Below are positions 52,111 through 60,635 of a stretch of 64,000 nt of DNA, one piece after another. Location: NCBI RefSeq assembly GCF_945957355.1, contig NZ_CAMFKM010000017.1, forward strand, positions 28,846 through 92,845, given 5' to 3'. Under the pieces are notes generated by a model. It did not search any database. It was not told the DNA's origin and was given only the letters and a program-made list of their open reading frames with translations. The DNA is from an uncultured Reyranella sp. GTDB lineage: Bacteria; Pseudomonadota; Alphaproteobacteria; Reyranellales; Reyranellaceae. The position numbers were made by a program, and so were the translations under genes. Each line of letters begins with the position of its first letter. Position 1 is the first letter of the stretch.

Positions 52111-53646
52111 CTACTTCGCGAGCCACGCGCCCTCGACCTGCACCGCACCGCCGCGCAGAGCCGGAATGCCGCGCACGTTGGCGCGGGTGATTGCGAAGTC
52201 GATGTTGCTGCCGGACCACAGCCAGACCGCGTCGTCGTTCAGGATCTTGATCAGGTCGCAGTAGGCCGCCTTGCGCTTGTTCTCGTCGAGGCTGGTGCGG
52301 CCGACCAGCAGCAGGCGATCGACTTCGGCGTTGTTGTAGCCGGAGAAGTTGATCGGGCTCTTTGAATGGAAGTTGGCGAACATCTGCGGATCGACGTCAG
52401 CCAGGTCGATGATGCGCCAGCCGGTGACCTGGAAGTCGCGCGTGAGCGCCTCCTTCACCAGCTGAGTCTGGTCGACCGGCTTGATCTCGACATCGATGCC
52501 TGCCTTCTTCATGTCGGCCTGGAAGACCTGGGCGCCCTCGCGGCCGCGTGGCGTGGCAGTGACCGTCATGGTGAGCTTCACCGGCTTGCCGTAGTCTGCG
52601 ATCAGCTTGCGCGCCGCTGCCGGATCGTACTTCAGCGCACCGGTTTCCTTGCACTCGATGCCCGAGCTCGGCCCGTACGGATCGTCATGGACAGGACGAA
52701 GACCCTGGGTCAGCACGGCGGCGTTGGCCTTGCGGTTCAGCGCCATCGAGACGGCCTGGCGCACCCGCTTGTCGTTCAGCGGCTCGCGCTGGGTATTGAG
52801 CGGAATGACCAGCGCGCCGCTGCCCACCCATTGCAGCACGCGCAGGTTCTTGTCCTTCTTCGCCTTGACGATGTTCTCGGCGCGATCCTCCCAGATCACC
52901 TGAACGTCGCCCTTCACCAGGCTGGCGTAGCGGGCGTCGGAATCCGGCAGCGGTCGTACCGTCACGCGGTCGAGGTAGGGCTTGTCCTTGTCCCAGTAAT
53001 TTGGGTTGCGCTCCGCGACCAGCCGGTCGGCGGCACGCCATTCCTTGAAGACGAACGGGCCGGTGCCGACGGGATTGCGGTTGTAGTCGGCGCCCTTTTC
53101 CTGCGCGAGCTTCACCGGGATGATCAGCGTCGTGACGGTCGGCTGCGCCAGCGTCCGCGGCAGCGCCGCGTTCGGCCCGCGCATCTTGAACACCGCGGTC
53201 AGATCGTCCGGAGCCTCGACCTTTTCGATGGCGAGATAGGCACGCCCGGCGAAGCGGTTGGCCGGATCGAGCAGCCGGTTGAAATGGTCGGCCACGGCCT
53301 GGGCCGTGAACGGCGTGCCGTCGTGCCATTTCACGTTCGGCCGGATCTTGGCCGTCCAGACGCTGCCATCCTCGTTGGGCGTCATCGACAAGGCGAGCGC
53401 CGGCAACAGGTTGCCCTTATCGTCGAGCCGCATCAGCGTCTCGTAGAAGAGCGAGGCCGCGGTTACCGTCGAATTCGAATAGACGCCGGCCCGGATCGGA
53501 TCGAAGCCTTCGAAGTCGCTCTCGACCCCGATCGTCAGCGCGCCGCCGCGCACGGGCGCCGGCGCGGGCGCCTGGGCGAAAGCAGGCACCGCAAGAGCCG
53601 CGACCAACGCCGCCGCCAGACCGAATCTGCGTGAAAACAGTGCCAT
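52111..53646 (-). CDS. ABC transporter periplasmic substrate-binding protein (SBP family 5), second operon
   Basis: A 511-residue exported receptor. The signal peptide ends VPAFAQA at about residue 25, then a Pro/Ala linker and GGALTIGVESDFEGFDPIRAG start the mature domain; NVKWHDGTPFTAQAVADHFNR is the family signature. GGAGG lies about 7 nt before ATG 53646. Ligand unknown: peptide, opine or other amino compound. First gene of the operon; I saw no convincing promoter in 53647-53758. Confidence 0.92.
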   Translation of the reverse strand: MALFSRRFGLAAALVAALAVPAFAQAPAPAPVRGGALTIGVESDFEGFDPIRAGVYSNSTVTAASLFYETLMRLDDKGNLLPALALSMTPNEDGSVWTAKIRPNVKWHDGTPFTAQAVADHFNRLLDPANRFAGRAYLAIEKVEAPDDLTAVFKMRGPNAALPRTLAQPTVTTLIIPVKLAQEKGADYNRNPVGTGPFVFKEWRAADRLVAERNPNYWDKDKPYLDRVTVRPLPDSDARYASLVKGDVQVIWEDRAENIVKAKKDKNLRVLQWVGSGALVIPLNTQREPLNDKRVRQAVSMALNRKANAAVLTQGLRPVHDDPYGPSSGIECKETGALKYDPAAARKLIADYGKPVKLTMTVTATPRGREGAQVFQADMKKAGIDVEIKPVDQTQLVKEALTRDFQVTGWRIIDLADVDPQMFANFHSKSPINFSGYNNAEVDRLLLVGRTSLDENKRKAAYCDLIKILNDDAVWLWSGSNIDFAITRANVRGIPALRGGAVQVEGAWLAK

Positions 53647-53758
53647 TCAGGCCCTCCCATGGATCGCGCCGTTGACCGGCATCAACTCTATGGGCGGCAA
53701 GATAACGCGGCGCCCGCCGCAAGCCTAGAGGATTGCGGAGAGCCTGAAGTCCCGCAGG

Positions 53759-54049
53759 TCACATGCAATAGGCCTGCGCGGCGACGACCGCGTTCAGGCC
53801 CTGCATTTCCTGAGGCGAGAGATTCGACGGGTTGAGAAGGTTACCGCTCACACTCACCGACTGGTTCGACTTGCGCAGCCCGAGGATCGCATTCGCGCGC
53901 TGGTCGGCCGGGATGCGCGCGATGATGCACTGGCACATCTTTTCGGAGGCCGTGACCATGCATTCGGTCATGAGTTCGTCGGCACGCGAGGCGGACGAAA
54001 AGCCCAGGGTCAGGACGAGAGCGGCAAATCCGGCGGCGATGATACGCAT
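53759..54049 (-). CDS. Small secreted Cys-containing hypothetical protein
   Basis: A 96-residue protein with a signal peptide ending SASRA (about 22 residues). The mature part has four cysteines (ECM, MCQC and a penultimate C), enough for two disulfides, in a helical region. Family not recognised. ATG 54049 has GGAG 6 nt upstream, clearly better than the in-frame start at 54079. It follows the TauE/SafE gene by 36 bp on the same strand. Confidence 0.75.
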   Translation of the reverse strand: MRIIAAGFAALVLTLGFSSASRADELMTECMVTASEKMCQCIIARIPADQRANAILGLRKSNQSVSVSGNLLNPSNLSPQEMQGLNAVVAAQAYCM

Positions 54050-54085
54050 GCAAATCTCCATGGATGGCCCATCATACACCGCCTC

Positions 54086-54850
54086 TCAGGCCACCAGCCA
54101 GTTCCTCAGGAGGCCGAAGAGGCCGGTCAGGAAGAGGATCGCGAGGGCGACGTTGCGGTAGAGCCGCTCGCTGGCGAGACCGTGGAACAGCCGCCCGCCG
54201 GCCCAGGCGCCCAGCACCATGACCGGGAACAGCACGACGGCACGCACGAGCGCGTCGGCGCCGGCAACGCCGGTGGCCAGCACGATCACGATCAGCAGGA
54301 ATTGCGTCAGGAAGTAGTAGGTGACGATGTTGGCGCGGTTGACCTGCGGCGGATCGTTGCCGGACAGGAGATAGAGCAGCACCGGTGGACCGCCGACGCT
54401 GGTGGTCGCCATCATCGCGCCCGAGATCCCGCCCACGATCACCGTCGCCACGGTCGACCGCCGGCCGGTGTATTTCCAGCCCGTCCACATCAGGAGAACG
54501 AAGGCCACGATGACGGCCGACACCGCCGTCACGATCGTGCTCTTGTCGACGCTGGCCAGCAGCCAGACGCCCGCCGGCATCGCGAGGCAGGCCGCAATGC
54601 TCATCGGCGTGAGCACCTTCCAGTCGGCGTGCCGGCGGACCTGCGGGAAGAGCTGCAGGGAGACGACGAGCTCGATGGCGACCACGGTGACCACCATCTC
54701 GGCAGAGCCGAACAGGATGGCGAAGATCGGCGCCATCAACATCGCCGAGCCGAAGCCCGCAAACCCGCGCATCAGCCCCGCGACCAGCGTGACGCCGAGC
54801 GCGGTCCACAGGCCGGTCTCGGCGAACAGAGACTGGATGTAGGGGATCAT
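54086..54850 (-). CDS. Sulfite exporter TauE/SafE-family membrane protein
   Basis: A 254-residue membrane protein with about eight helices. GVTLVAGLMRGFAGFGSAM near the N-terminus and the second-half GGISGAMMATTSVGGPPVLLYLL are the two pseudo-repeat signatures of the family. Members move sulfite, sulfoacetate or other organic anions. No sulfur-metabolism gene is adjacent. Could be cotranscribed with the SDR gene 34 bp upstream. Confidence 0.88.
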   Translation of the reverse strand: MIPYIQSLFAETGLWTALGVTLVAGLMRGFAGFGSAMLMAPIFAILFGSAEMVVTVVAIELVVSLQLFPQVRRHADWKVLTPMSIAACLAMPAGVWLLASVDKSTIVTAVSAVIVAFVLLMWTGWKYTGRRSTVATVIVGGISGAMMATTSVGGPPVLLYLLSGNDPPQVNRANIVTYYFLTQFLLIVIVLATGVAGADALVRAVVLFPVMVLGAWAGGRLFHGLASERLYRNVALAILFLTGLFGLLRNWLVA

Positions 54851-54884
54851 GCGGGCGGCCGACCGCCAGACGGCCTGACGACCG

Positions 54885-55661
54885 TCAGCGCCTGGCCTGT
54901 CCCTCGCCCGTCTTGTCGCGCAGGCGGCGCATGCCGCGCAGCCAGCGGTCGCGGTCGAGCTTGCGCACCATGTATTCCTTCACTTCAGGATGCGGCAGGA
55001 TCAGGAAGCGCTCCTCGTCCATCGCCTCGATCACCGTCTGCGCCACCGCATCGGTGTTGATCACGCCGTCGACCGAGGCCGCCGTCGCGCCGGCCATGCG
55101 CAGCATGTTGGTATCGACGGCCTGCGGGCACAGCACCGAGACCCTGATACCGCGGTCGCCATACTGGATGGAAAGATGCTCGGCCAGCGCCACGGCGGCG
55201 TTCTTGGTGACGCCATAAGGCGCCGAGCCCATCGAGGCCAGCAGGCCGGCCGCACTCGCGGTGTTGAGCAGATAGCCCTCGCCGCGCTTCAGCATCTGCG
55301 GCACCAGCGCCCGCGCGGCGTAGACGTGCGCCATGACATGGATCGCCCAGGAATCGGCCCAGTCCTTGTCGCTTGCATCCTCGTGGCCGCCGCGGCCGAT
55401 GCCGGCATTGGAGAAGAAGATGTCGATCTCGCCGTACTTCTTCTCTGCCTCGGCGATCAGCCGCTTCACCTCGGCTTCCTGGCCGATGTCGCCCGCCACG
55501 GCGAGGGCGCCGATATCCTTCGCGACCGTCTCGAGCCGCCCGGCATCCCGGTCGGCCACGACGAGCCCCCTGGCGCCTTCCTTCGCATAGCGCCGCGCGA
55601 TCGCCTCGCCGATGCCGCCTGCCGCGCCGGTGACGACGCAGACCTTGCCCTTGACCTTCAT
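54885..55661 (-). CDS. Short-chain dehydrogenase/reductase (classical SDR)
   Basis: A 258-residue NAD(P)-dependent oxidoreductase. VVTGAAGGIGEAIARRYAKE is the cofactor loop, FFSNAGIGRGG the NAG motif, NTASAAGLLAS holds the catalytic Ser and YGVTKNA is Y-x-x-x-K. The acidic VVADRD after strand 2 suggests NAD rather than NADP. Substrate unknown. Its start lies next to a long inverted repeat that separates it from the alcohol dehydrogenase gene. Confidence 0.9.
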   Translation of the reverse strand: MKVKGKVCVVTGAAGGIGEAIARRYAKEGARGLVVADRDAGRLETVAKDIGALAVAGDIGQEAEVKRLIAEAEKKYGEIDIFFSNAGIGRGGHEDASDKDWADSWAIHVMAHVYAARALVPQMLKRGEGYLLNTASAAGLLASMGSAPYGVTKNAAVALAEHLSIQYGDRGIRVSVLCPQAVDTNMLRMAGATAASVDGVINTDAVAQTVIEAMDEERFLILPHPEVKEYMVRKLDRDRWLRGMRRLRDKTGEGQARR

Positions 55662-55678
55662 GTCTTCTCTCCCATCGA

Positions 55679-55780
55679 CCTCACCCTGAGGAGGCCGCGC
55701 CGCGGCCGTCTCGAAGGGTCGGACCAGTCACGTTGTTGCCCATCCTTCGAGACGGCGCTCGGCGCCTCCTCGGGATGAGG
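55679..55780. repeat. Imperfect inverted intergenic repeat
   Basis: The left arm begins CCTCACCCTGAGGAGGC and ends CGTCTCGAAGG. The right arm, read in reverse complement, begins CCTCATCCCGAGGAGGC and ends CGTCTCGAAGG. Arms differ mainly in the middle. It fills most of the 134-bp gap between the SDR and alcohol dehydrogenase genes and looks like a dispersed palindromic element. Confidence 0.8.
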
Positions 55781-55795
55781 ATGTTGTTGTTCCTG

Positions 55796-56944
55796 CTATC
55801 CCCAGCTCTGCTCGATCAATTCGATGTACTGCGCCTTGGTCGGCTGGCGCGGCGTCGACAGGTGGCAATGATCGCCCATCGCGCCTTCGGCGATCTTCTC
55901 GATCGTGTCCTGCGCCAGCCCCGCCGCACCGAGGCCCTTCGGGATGCCCAGCCGCTCGTTGAGCGCGGAGACCGCGTTAGCCACGCCGTCGGCACTGGCC
56001 TCGCTGTCGGGCAGGCCCATCACCTGCGCCACGCGCTTGAACTTGTCGCCCACGGCGGGCTCGTTGAAGCGCAGCACCGCGGGCAGATAGATCGCGTTCA
56101 ACGTGCCGTGATGCAGGCGGTAGCCCTTGAGGCCACCGGTCGGGTGCGAGAGCGCGTGTACGGCGCCCAGCCCCTTCTGGAAAACCATGGCTCCCTCCAT
56201 GGCGGCGACGGCCATGTTGTAGCGCGCCTCGCGGTCCTGCCCGTCCTTCGTGGCGCGTTCGACGTACTTCCAGGCCTTCTCCAGCCCGTCGAGCGCGATC
56301 GCATCGGCGGGCGGGTTGAAGACGTTGGCGAGGTAGCATTCGATGTTGTGTGTGAAGGCGTCCATCCCGGTACCGGCCGTGAGATGCGGCGGCAGGCTCA
56401 TCGTGAGTTCGGGATCGATCAGCGCCAACCGTGGAATGAGGTGCGGACTGCCGATCGCCAGCTTGCGCCCGGAATCCATGATGATGACGCCGCCGCGGCT
56501 CACCTCGCTGCCGGTGCCCGACGTGGTGGGAATTGCAACCATGGGCGCCACCGCCGCCGTGATCTTGCCCGCTCCACCCTCGACGAACGAATAGGCTTGC
56601 AGCGACGGGCCGGGATGCGTCGCCATCAGCGCGACGGCCTTGGCAAGATCCATGGGCGAACCGCCGCCGATGGCGATGATGCCGTCGCAGCCCTCCTCCT
56701 TGTAGACCTTGAGCGCGTCGCGCATGGCCGCTTCCGTCGGATTCTCAGGTGTCTCGTCGTAGATCGTGATCGGCATGTTGCCCGGCAGCTGTTCCTTGAC
56801 CTTGGCCCACAGGCCGGCTGCGATGACGCCCTTGTCTGTGACGATCAGCGGGCGGCGCATGCCCATGAGCTGCAGTTCCTGCTCCAGCAGCTTCAGCGCG
56901 CCGAAGTCGAACTGGATACGGGTCAGGTAGGTGATCAGGGCCAT
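55796..56944 (-). CDS. Iron-containing alcohol dehydrogenase
   Basis: A 382-residue group III alcohol dehydrogenase. AIGGGSPMDLAKAVAL is the NAD-binding GGGS-x-x-D motif, and the metal site is provided by the helix around AVHALSHPTGGLKG and the following HHG. Substrate unknown; relatives act on 1,3-propanediol, lactaldehyde or 4-hydroxybutyrate. It diverges from a GNAT gene across only 48 bp. Confidence 0.93.
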   Translation of the reverse strand: MALITYLTRIQFDFGALKLLEQELQLMGMRRPLIVTDKGVIAAGLWAKVKEQLPGNMPITIYDETPENPTEAAMRDALKVYKEEGCDGIIAIGGGSPMDLAKAVALMATHPGPSLQAYSFVEGGAGKITAAVAPMVAIPTTSGTGSEVSRGGVIIMDSGRKLAIGSPHLIPRLALIDPELTMSLPPHLTAGTGMDAFTHNIECYLANVFNPPADAIALDGLEKAWKYVERATKDGQDREARYNMAVAAMEGAMVFQKGLGAVHALSHPTGGLKGYRLHHGTLNAIYLPAVLRFNEPAVGDKFKRVAQVMGLPDSEASADGVANAVSALNERLGIPKGLGAAGLAQDTIEKIAEGAMGDHCHLSTPRQPTKAQYIELIEQSWG

Positions 56945-56992
56945 GTGCTCTTTCCTCTCGATTTTGCGCGGAGCCTACGCGAGAACGTGCGC

Positions 56993-57472
56993 ATGAGCGA
57001 CACCCTCGTCCTTCGCATCGGGACCGCCGGCGATGCCGCCGCGATCGCCCACGTGATCGCGGCCTCCTTCGAACAGTATCGCGGCAAGCTCAACCCGGAA
57101 TCAGGCGCCTTCCGGGAAACCGCCGACGGCATCGCGGGCGAGCTGGCCAGGGGCGCCGGCGCGATCGTCGCGGAGCGGAACGGTGAGATGCTGGGCTGCG
57201 TGCTCGTTGAAGAGCTGGAGGGCGATCTATATTTCGGCCGCCTCTCCGTCGTGCCCTCGGCCCGCGGTCAGGGTCTCGCGAAGCGGTTGATCGATGCCGT
57301 CGAAGCCGAGGCACGTCGCCGCGGCCTGCCCGGCGTCCGCCTCGGCGTGCGCGTCGTGCTCACGGACAACCAGCGCCTGTTCCAGGCACTTGGCTACCGC
57401 GAGACGTCGCGCGAGGCCCATCCGGGCTTCGACCACCCGACCTCGATCAACATGCGCAAGCCGCTGCCCTGA
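56993..57472 (+). CDS. GNAT-family N-acetyltransferase
   Basis: A 159-residue acetyltransferase. LSVVPSARGQGLAKRLIDAVE carries the acetyl-CoA pyrophosphate loop (R-G-Q-G-L-A), and the C-terminal LFQALGYRE is the usual last strand. Substrate unknown. ATG 56993 begins just before the first strand. Not closely similar to the two GNATs at 31.6-32.9 kb. Confidence 0.87.
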   Translation: MSDTLVLRIGTAGDAAAIAHVIAASFEQYRGKLNPESGAFRETADGIAGELARGAGAIVAERNGEMLGCVLVEELEGDLYFGRLSVVPSARGQGLAKRLIDAVEAEARRRGLPGVRLGVRVVLTDNQRLFQALGYRETSREAHPGFDHPTSINMRKPLP

Positions 57473-57564
57473 TCGGCTGACGGCAATTTTCCCGGGCCGC
57501 GCGCCGGCGACGCGACCGATTGGCCGTTGAGCAAACGGGGGCTCGGTCTGCTATTCTGGAACAC

Positions 57565-58638
57565 ATGAGCAGTCGCACTCCCCTCACCGGTCCGTCCGTC
57601 TGGCACGGCAAGGACATCAAGAATTCCACGCGCTGGATCCGCACCCTGACGCCCGATGGCGTCGATGAGCTCGACGCCGCCCTGAAGGGCCTGCGCGGCA
57701 TGGAATGGGCGGAAATCACGCGCGGGGATTTCTACCTGCCGACCCTCGACGAGCTGTTCGACGACATCGCCGACGAGCTGGAGAATGGCAGCGGCATCGT
57801 GAAGCTGCGCGGCATCCCGGTCGACCGCTACAGCGAGGAGGACCTGCGCCGTCTCTACTTCGCCATCGGTACGCATGTCGGCACGCCGGTGTTCCAGAAC
57901 CGCAACGGCGAGCTGATGCGCGCCATCCGCGACGAGGGTGCCCATGTCGGCCGCACCTACGGCGAGACCAAGGACGAGAAGGGCTCGACCTTCCTCTCCT
58001 CCTACGCGCGCACGCTGACCAACGGCGCGCTGCGCTTCCACACCGACCGCACCGACGTCGTGACCCTTCTGTGCGTGCGCCAGGCGCGCGCCGGCGGCGT
58101 CAGCAAGCTCGCGTCGACACCCGCCATCCACAACGCGATGCTGGAGCGCCGGCCGGACCTGCTCGAACTGCTGTTCCAGGACTACTGGCGCAGCCGCTTC
58201 GGCGAAGAGGGCACCAAGAAGGACGGCGAGGCGACCACGCGCGAGACCGCCTATCCGCTGCCGATCTTCGGCCTGCGCGACGGCAAGTTCACCTCGCACT
58301 ACTCGCTGACCTTCATCGAGGCGGCGCAGATGGCGCCCGGCGTGCCGAAGCTCACCGACGCCCAGCGCGAGGCGATCGACGTGCTGATGCAGACCGCCGA
58401 GGAGCTCTGCTTCGAGATGACCCTCGAACCCGGCGATCTGCAGCTCATCAACAGCCACGTCACCTATCATGGTCGCACGCCGTTCGAGGACGACGCTTCG
58501 AGCGGCCACGACCGCCTGCTGCTGCGCCTCTGGCTCACCATGCGTAACAACCGGGCCCTGCCGCATGGTCATGAAATCCTGTGGCAGGAAATCGAGGCCG
58601 GCCGCCCACGCGGCGGCATCCGCCAGATCGAACTCTAG
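57565..58638 (+). CDS. TauD/TfdA-family Fe(II)/2-oxoglutarate-dependent dioxygenase
   Basis: A 357-residue oxygenase. LRFHTDRTD provides the H-x-D metal ligands; SHVTYHGRTPF near the C-terminus provides the distal His, followed by an Arg-rich strand (LLLRLWLTMR) that should bind 2-oxoglutarate. The GIVKLRGIPVDRYSEEDL N-terminal block matches the TauD clan. The substrate is not evident. ATG 57565 was preferred over the in-frame start at 57520 because the upstream stretch looks like leader. A strong hairpin follows its stop. Confidence 0.9.
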   Translation: MSSRTPLTGPSVWHGKDIKNSTRWIRTLTPDGVDELDAALKGLRGMEWAEITRGDFYLPTLDELFDDIADELENGSGIVKLRGIPVDRYSEEDLRRLYFAIGTHVGTPVFQNRNGELMRAIRDEGAHVGRTYGETKDEKGSTFLSSYARTLTNGALRFHTDRTDVVTLLCVRQARAGGVSKLASTPAIHNAMLERRPDLLELLFQDYWRSRFGEEGTKKDGEATTRETAYPLPIFGLRDGKFTSHYSLTFIEAAQMAPGVPKLTDAQREAIDVLMQTAEELCFEMTLEPGDLQLINSHVTYHGRTPFEDDASSGHDRLLLRLWLTMRNNRALPHGHEILWQEIEAGRPRGGIRQIEL

Positions 58639-58642
58639 GGCT

Positions 58643-58672
58643 GGGGGCGCGCCATTGGAGTGGCGCGCCCCC
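58643..58672. terminator. Strong GC hairpin after the TauD-like gene
   Basis: GGGGGCGCGCC (58643-58653) and GGCGCGCCCCC (58662-58672) form a perfect 11-bp stem with loop ATTGGAGT, 5 bp after the stop. There is no T-run, so it is a non-canonical terminator or 3'-end stabiliser that also insulates the MarR promoter 14 bp downstream. Confidence 0.6.
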
Positions 58673-58684
58673 TAGCGATGAGTA

Positions 58685-58724
58685 GTTGACTAGGAAATCA
58701 ATTGTATTTAATTTCCTAGTCAAC
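58685..58724 (+). promoter_or_regulatory. MarR operator overlapping a sigma70 promoter
   Basis: A perfect 14-bp inverted repeat: GTTGACTAGGAAAT (58685-58698) and ATTTCCTAGTCAAC (58711-58724), spacer 12 bp. The same bases contain TTGACT (58686-58691), 17 bp, TAATTT (58709-58714). Transcription would start around 58721, only about 6 nt before ATG 58727, and there is no ribosome site, so the mRNA may be leaderless. Binding by the encoded MarR protein would block the promoter. Confidence 0.75.
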
Positions 58725-58726
58725 AA

Positions 58727-59173
58727 ATGGCATCCGATCTTGAAACCCACCTGGGCTACTGGTTGCGCTTCGTGTCCAACCACGTCTCGCACGCTTTCAG
58801 CCTCAAGCTGCAGGCATACGACGTGACGGTGGCCGAATGGGTCGTGCTGCGGGAGCTGTTCGATGGCGATGGCGCATCGCCCAGCACCCTGGCCGACCGG
58901 CTGGGCATGACGCGGGGGGCGATCTCCAAACTGGCCGACCGGCTGATCGCCAAGGACCTGATCGGGCGCACGGTCTCCACCGAAGACCGGCGACAGCAGA
59001 CGTTGGCGCTGACGGCGGCGGGACGGAAGCTGGTGCCGGCGCTTTCGGCGCTGGCCGACCGCAACGACGCCGAGTTCTTCGGTCACCTGCCGCCCAGCGA
59101 GCGCGCAGCCCTCGAGAAGACCCTCCGGGACATCGTGCGCCGCCACGATCTCAAGACCATTCCGACCGAATAG
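58727..59173 (+). CDS. MarR-family transcriptional regulator
   Basis: A 148-residue winged-helix repressor. Recognition helix region: STLADRLGMTRGAISKLADR (about residues 47-66), and the wing carries STEDRRQQTLALT. It most likely binds the long inverted repeat immediately upstream and represses itself plus the DUF1398 gene 9 bp downstream. The ligand is unknown. The divergent or flanking TauD-like gene is a possible further target. Confidence 0.93.
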   Translation: MASDLETHLGYWLRFVSNHVSHAFSLKLQAYDVTVAEWVVLRELFDGDGASPSTLADRLGMTRGAISKLADRLIAKDLIGRTVSTEDRRQQTLALTAAGRKLVPALSALADRNDAEFFGHLPPSERAALEKTLRDIVRRHDLKTIPTE

Positions 59174-59182
59174 GACCGAACC

Positions 59183-59578
59183 ATGGACATCGCCGTCATC
59201 GAGGACTGCACCAGGGCCTCGCACGAGGAACGCATTGCCTTCGGCGAGGTCGTGGGACGCCTGATCGCGGCCGGCGTCGAGCGCTATCATGTGGACCTCG
59301 TCTGCGGGGAATCGACCTACTTCATATCCGACGGGCAGTTCCATCGGGTGGCCTACCGTCCTCTGGACACACGCCCCGCCGACGCCTTCTCGGCCGAGGG
59401 CGTGCTGGCCGCCGTGCGATCGATCCAGGCCGGCCGGACGAAGTACCTGACCTTCTGCCGCCAGATCATGGACGCGGGCTGCGTCGGCTATCTCGTGTCG
59501 ATGCAGGGAAAGCGCGCCGTTTATTACGGCCGCAGCGGCGAGACCTATGTCGAGCCGTTCCCGCCGGCCGCCGGCTAG
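59183..59578 (+). CDS. DUF1398-family protein
   Basis: A 131-residue cytosolic protein resembling E. coli YbcV. Recognisable pieces are AAGVERYHVDLVCGESTYF and GCVGYLVSMQGKRAVYYGR. Function is unknown for the family. It follows marR by 9 bp and is probably its cotranscribed target. Its stop codon shares CTAG with the convergent livM gene. Confidence 0.87.
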   Translation: MDIAVIEDCTRASHEERIAFGEVVGRLIAAGVERYHVDLVCGESTYFISDGQFHRVAYRPLDTRPADAFSAEGVLAAVRSIQAGRTKYLTFCRQIMDAGCVGYLVSMQGKRAVYYGRSGETYVEPFPPAAG

Positions 59579-60630
59579 CGCTTCTGCCGCAGGCGCCCCA
59601 CGATGCCGGCCGGGAAGAAGTAGACGCAGAGAATGAAGGCCACGCCCAGCCACAGCAGCCAGCGGTCGGGGTGGAACAGGTTGGCGAGCAGCGGCACGCC
59701 CGCCAGTGCCTTGTTGGCGACCGCCAGCAGGTCCTGAAGGTAGTTCTGGGCGAAGACCAGCAGGACCGCGCCGATCACGGCGCCGTACATCGTGCCCATG
59801 CCGCCGATCACCACCATCAGCAGGATGTCGACCATGATGTCGAAGCTGAGCGTCGTGTCGGGATTGGTCTGGCTGGACCACAAGGCCAGCAGCGCGCCCG
59901 CCAGCGCCGCCGTGGCGGCGGCGATGCAGCTCGCGATGGTGCGATAGACCACGGTGCGGTAGCCGATCGCCTCGGCACGGAACGGGTTCTCGCGGATCGC
60001 CATCAGCACGCTGCCGAACGGCGAATTCACGATGCGCAGCAGCACCAGAATCAGCGCCAGCGACGCGGCGTAGACGAGATAGTAGTCGAGCAGCCGTCCG
60101 TTGAGGCGCACGCCGAACAGCGTGTCGCCGAACGAGAAGGAGGCGCGCAGGGCCGCCGGCAGCCGATAGTTCAGCCCGTCCTCGCCGCCCGTCAGGTCGG
60201 AGAGCTGCGAGGCCAGGATCGCGAAGGCGCTGGCGACCGCCAGGGTGATCATGGCGAAGAAGATCGTGCGCACGCGCAGGCTGAACAGGCCGATCACGGT
60301 GGCCAGCACGATGGCGACCACGAGGCCTGCCACGACACCGACGGCGACAGCATCCCACCCTGCCCCCATGCGCGTGAGCGAAATGGCGACACCATAGGCG
60401 CCGATGCCGAAGAACATCGTATGGGCGAAGGAGACGATGCCGGTATAGCCCAGCAGCAGGTCGAACGAGGCGGCCAGCACGATGAAGACGCAGATCTTGG
60501 CCGCGACGTTCAGCGATTTGGCGCCCGGGAACAGGAACGGCGCCACCGCGAGGCCGACCAGGATGGCGACCAGCGCGAGCGCCAGCCAGCGGCTCCTCGG
60601 CAGGTCGTCGGACAGGATCGAGCGAAGCAT
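59575..60630 (-). CDS. livM: Branched-chain amino acid ABC transporter permease (LivM-like)
   Basis: A 351-residue permease with about nine helices. LLLGYTGIVSFAHTMFFGIGAYG is represented in the N-terminal third, and the EAA-like region reads SVLMAIRENPFRAEAIGY. ATG 60630 starts 5 bp after the livH stop. Substrates of such HAAT systems include branched-chain amino acids, urea and aromatic acids. Last gene of the operon. Confidence 0.92.
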   Translation of the reverse strand: MLRSILSDDLPRSRWLALALVAILVGLAVAPFLFPGAKSLNVAAKICVFIVLAASFDLLLGYTGIVSFAHTMFFGIGAYGVAISLTRMGAGWDAVAVGVVAGLVVAIVLATVIGLFSLRVRTIFFAMITLAVASAFAILASQLSDLTGGEDGLNYRLPAALRASFSFGDTLFGVRLNGRLLDYYLVYAASLALILVLLRIVNSPFGSVLMAIRENPFRAEAIGYRTVVYRTIASCIAAATAALAGALLALWSSQTNPDTTLSFDIMVDILLMVVIGGMGTMYGAVIGAVLLVFAQNYLQDLLAVANKALAGVPLLANLFHPDRWLLWLGVAFILCVYFFPAGIVGRLRQKR

Positions 60631-60635
60631 CGGCC

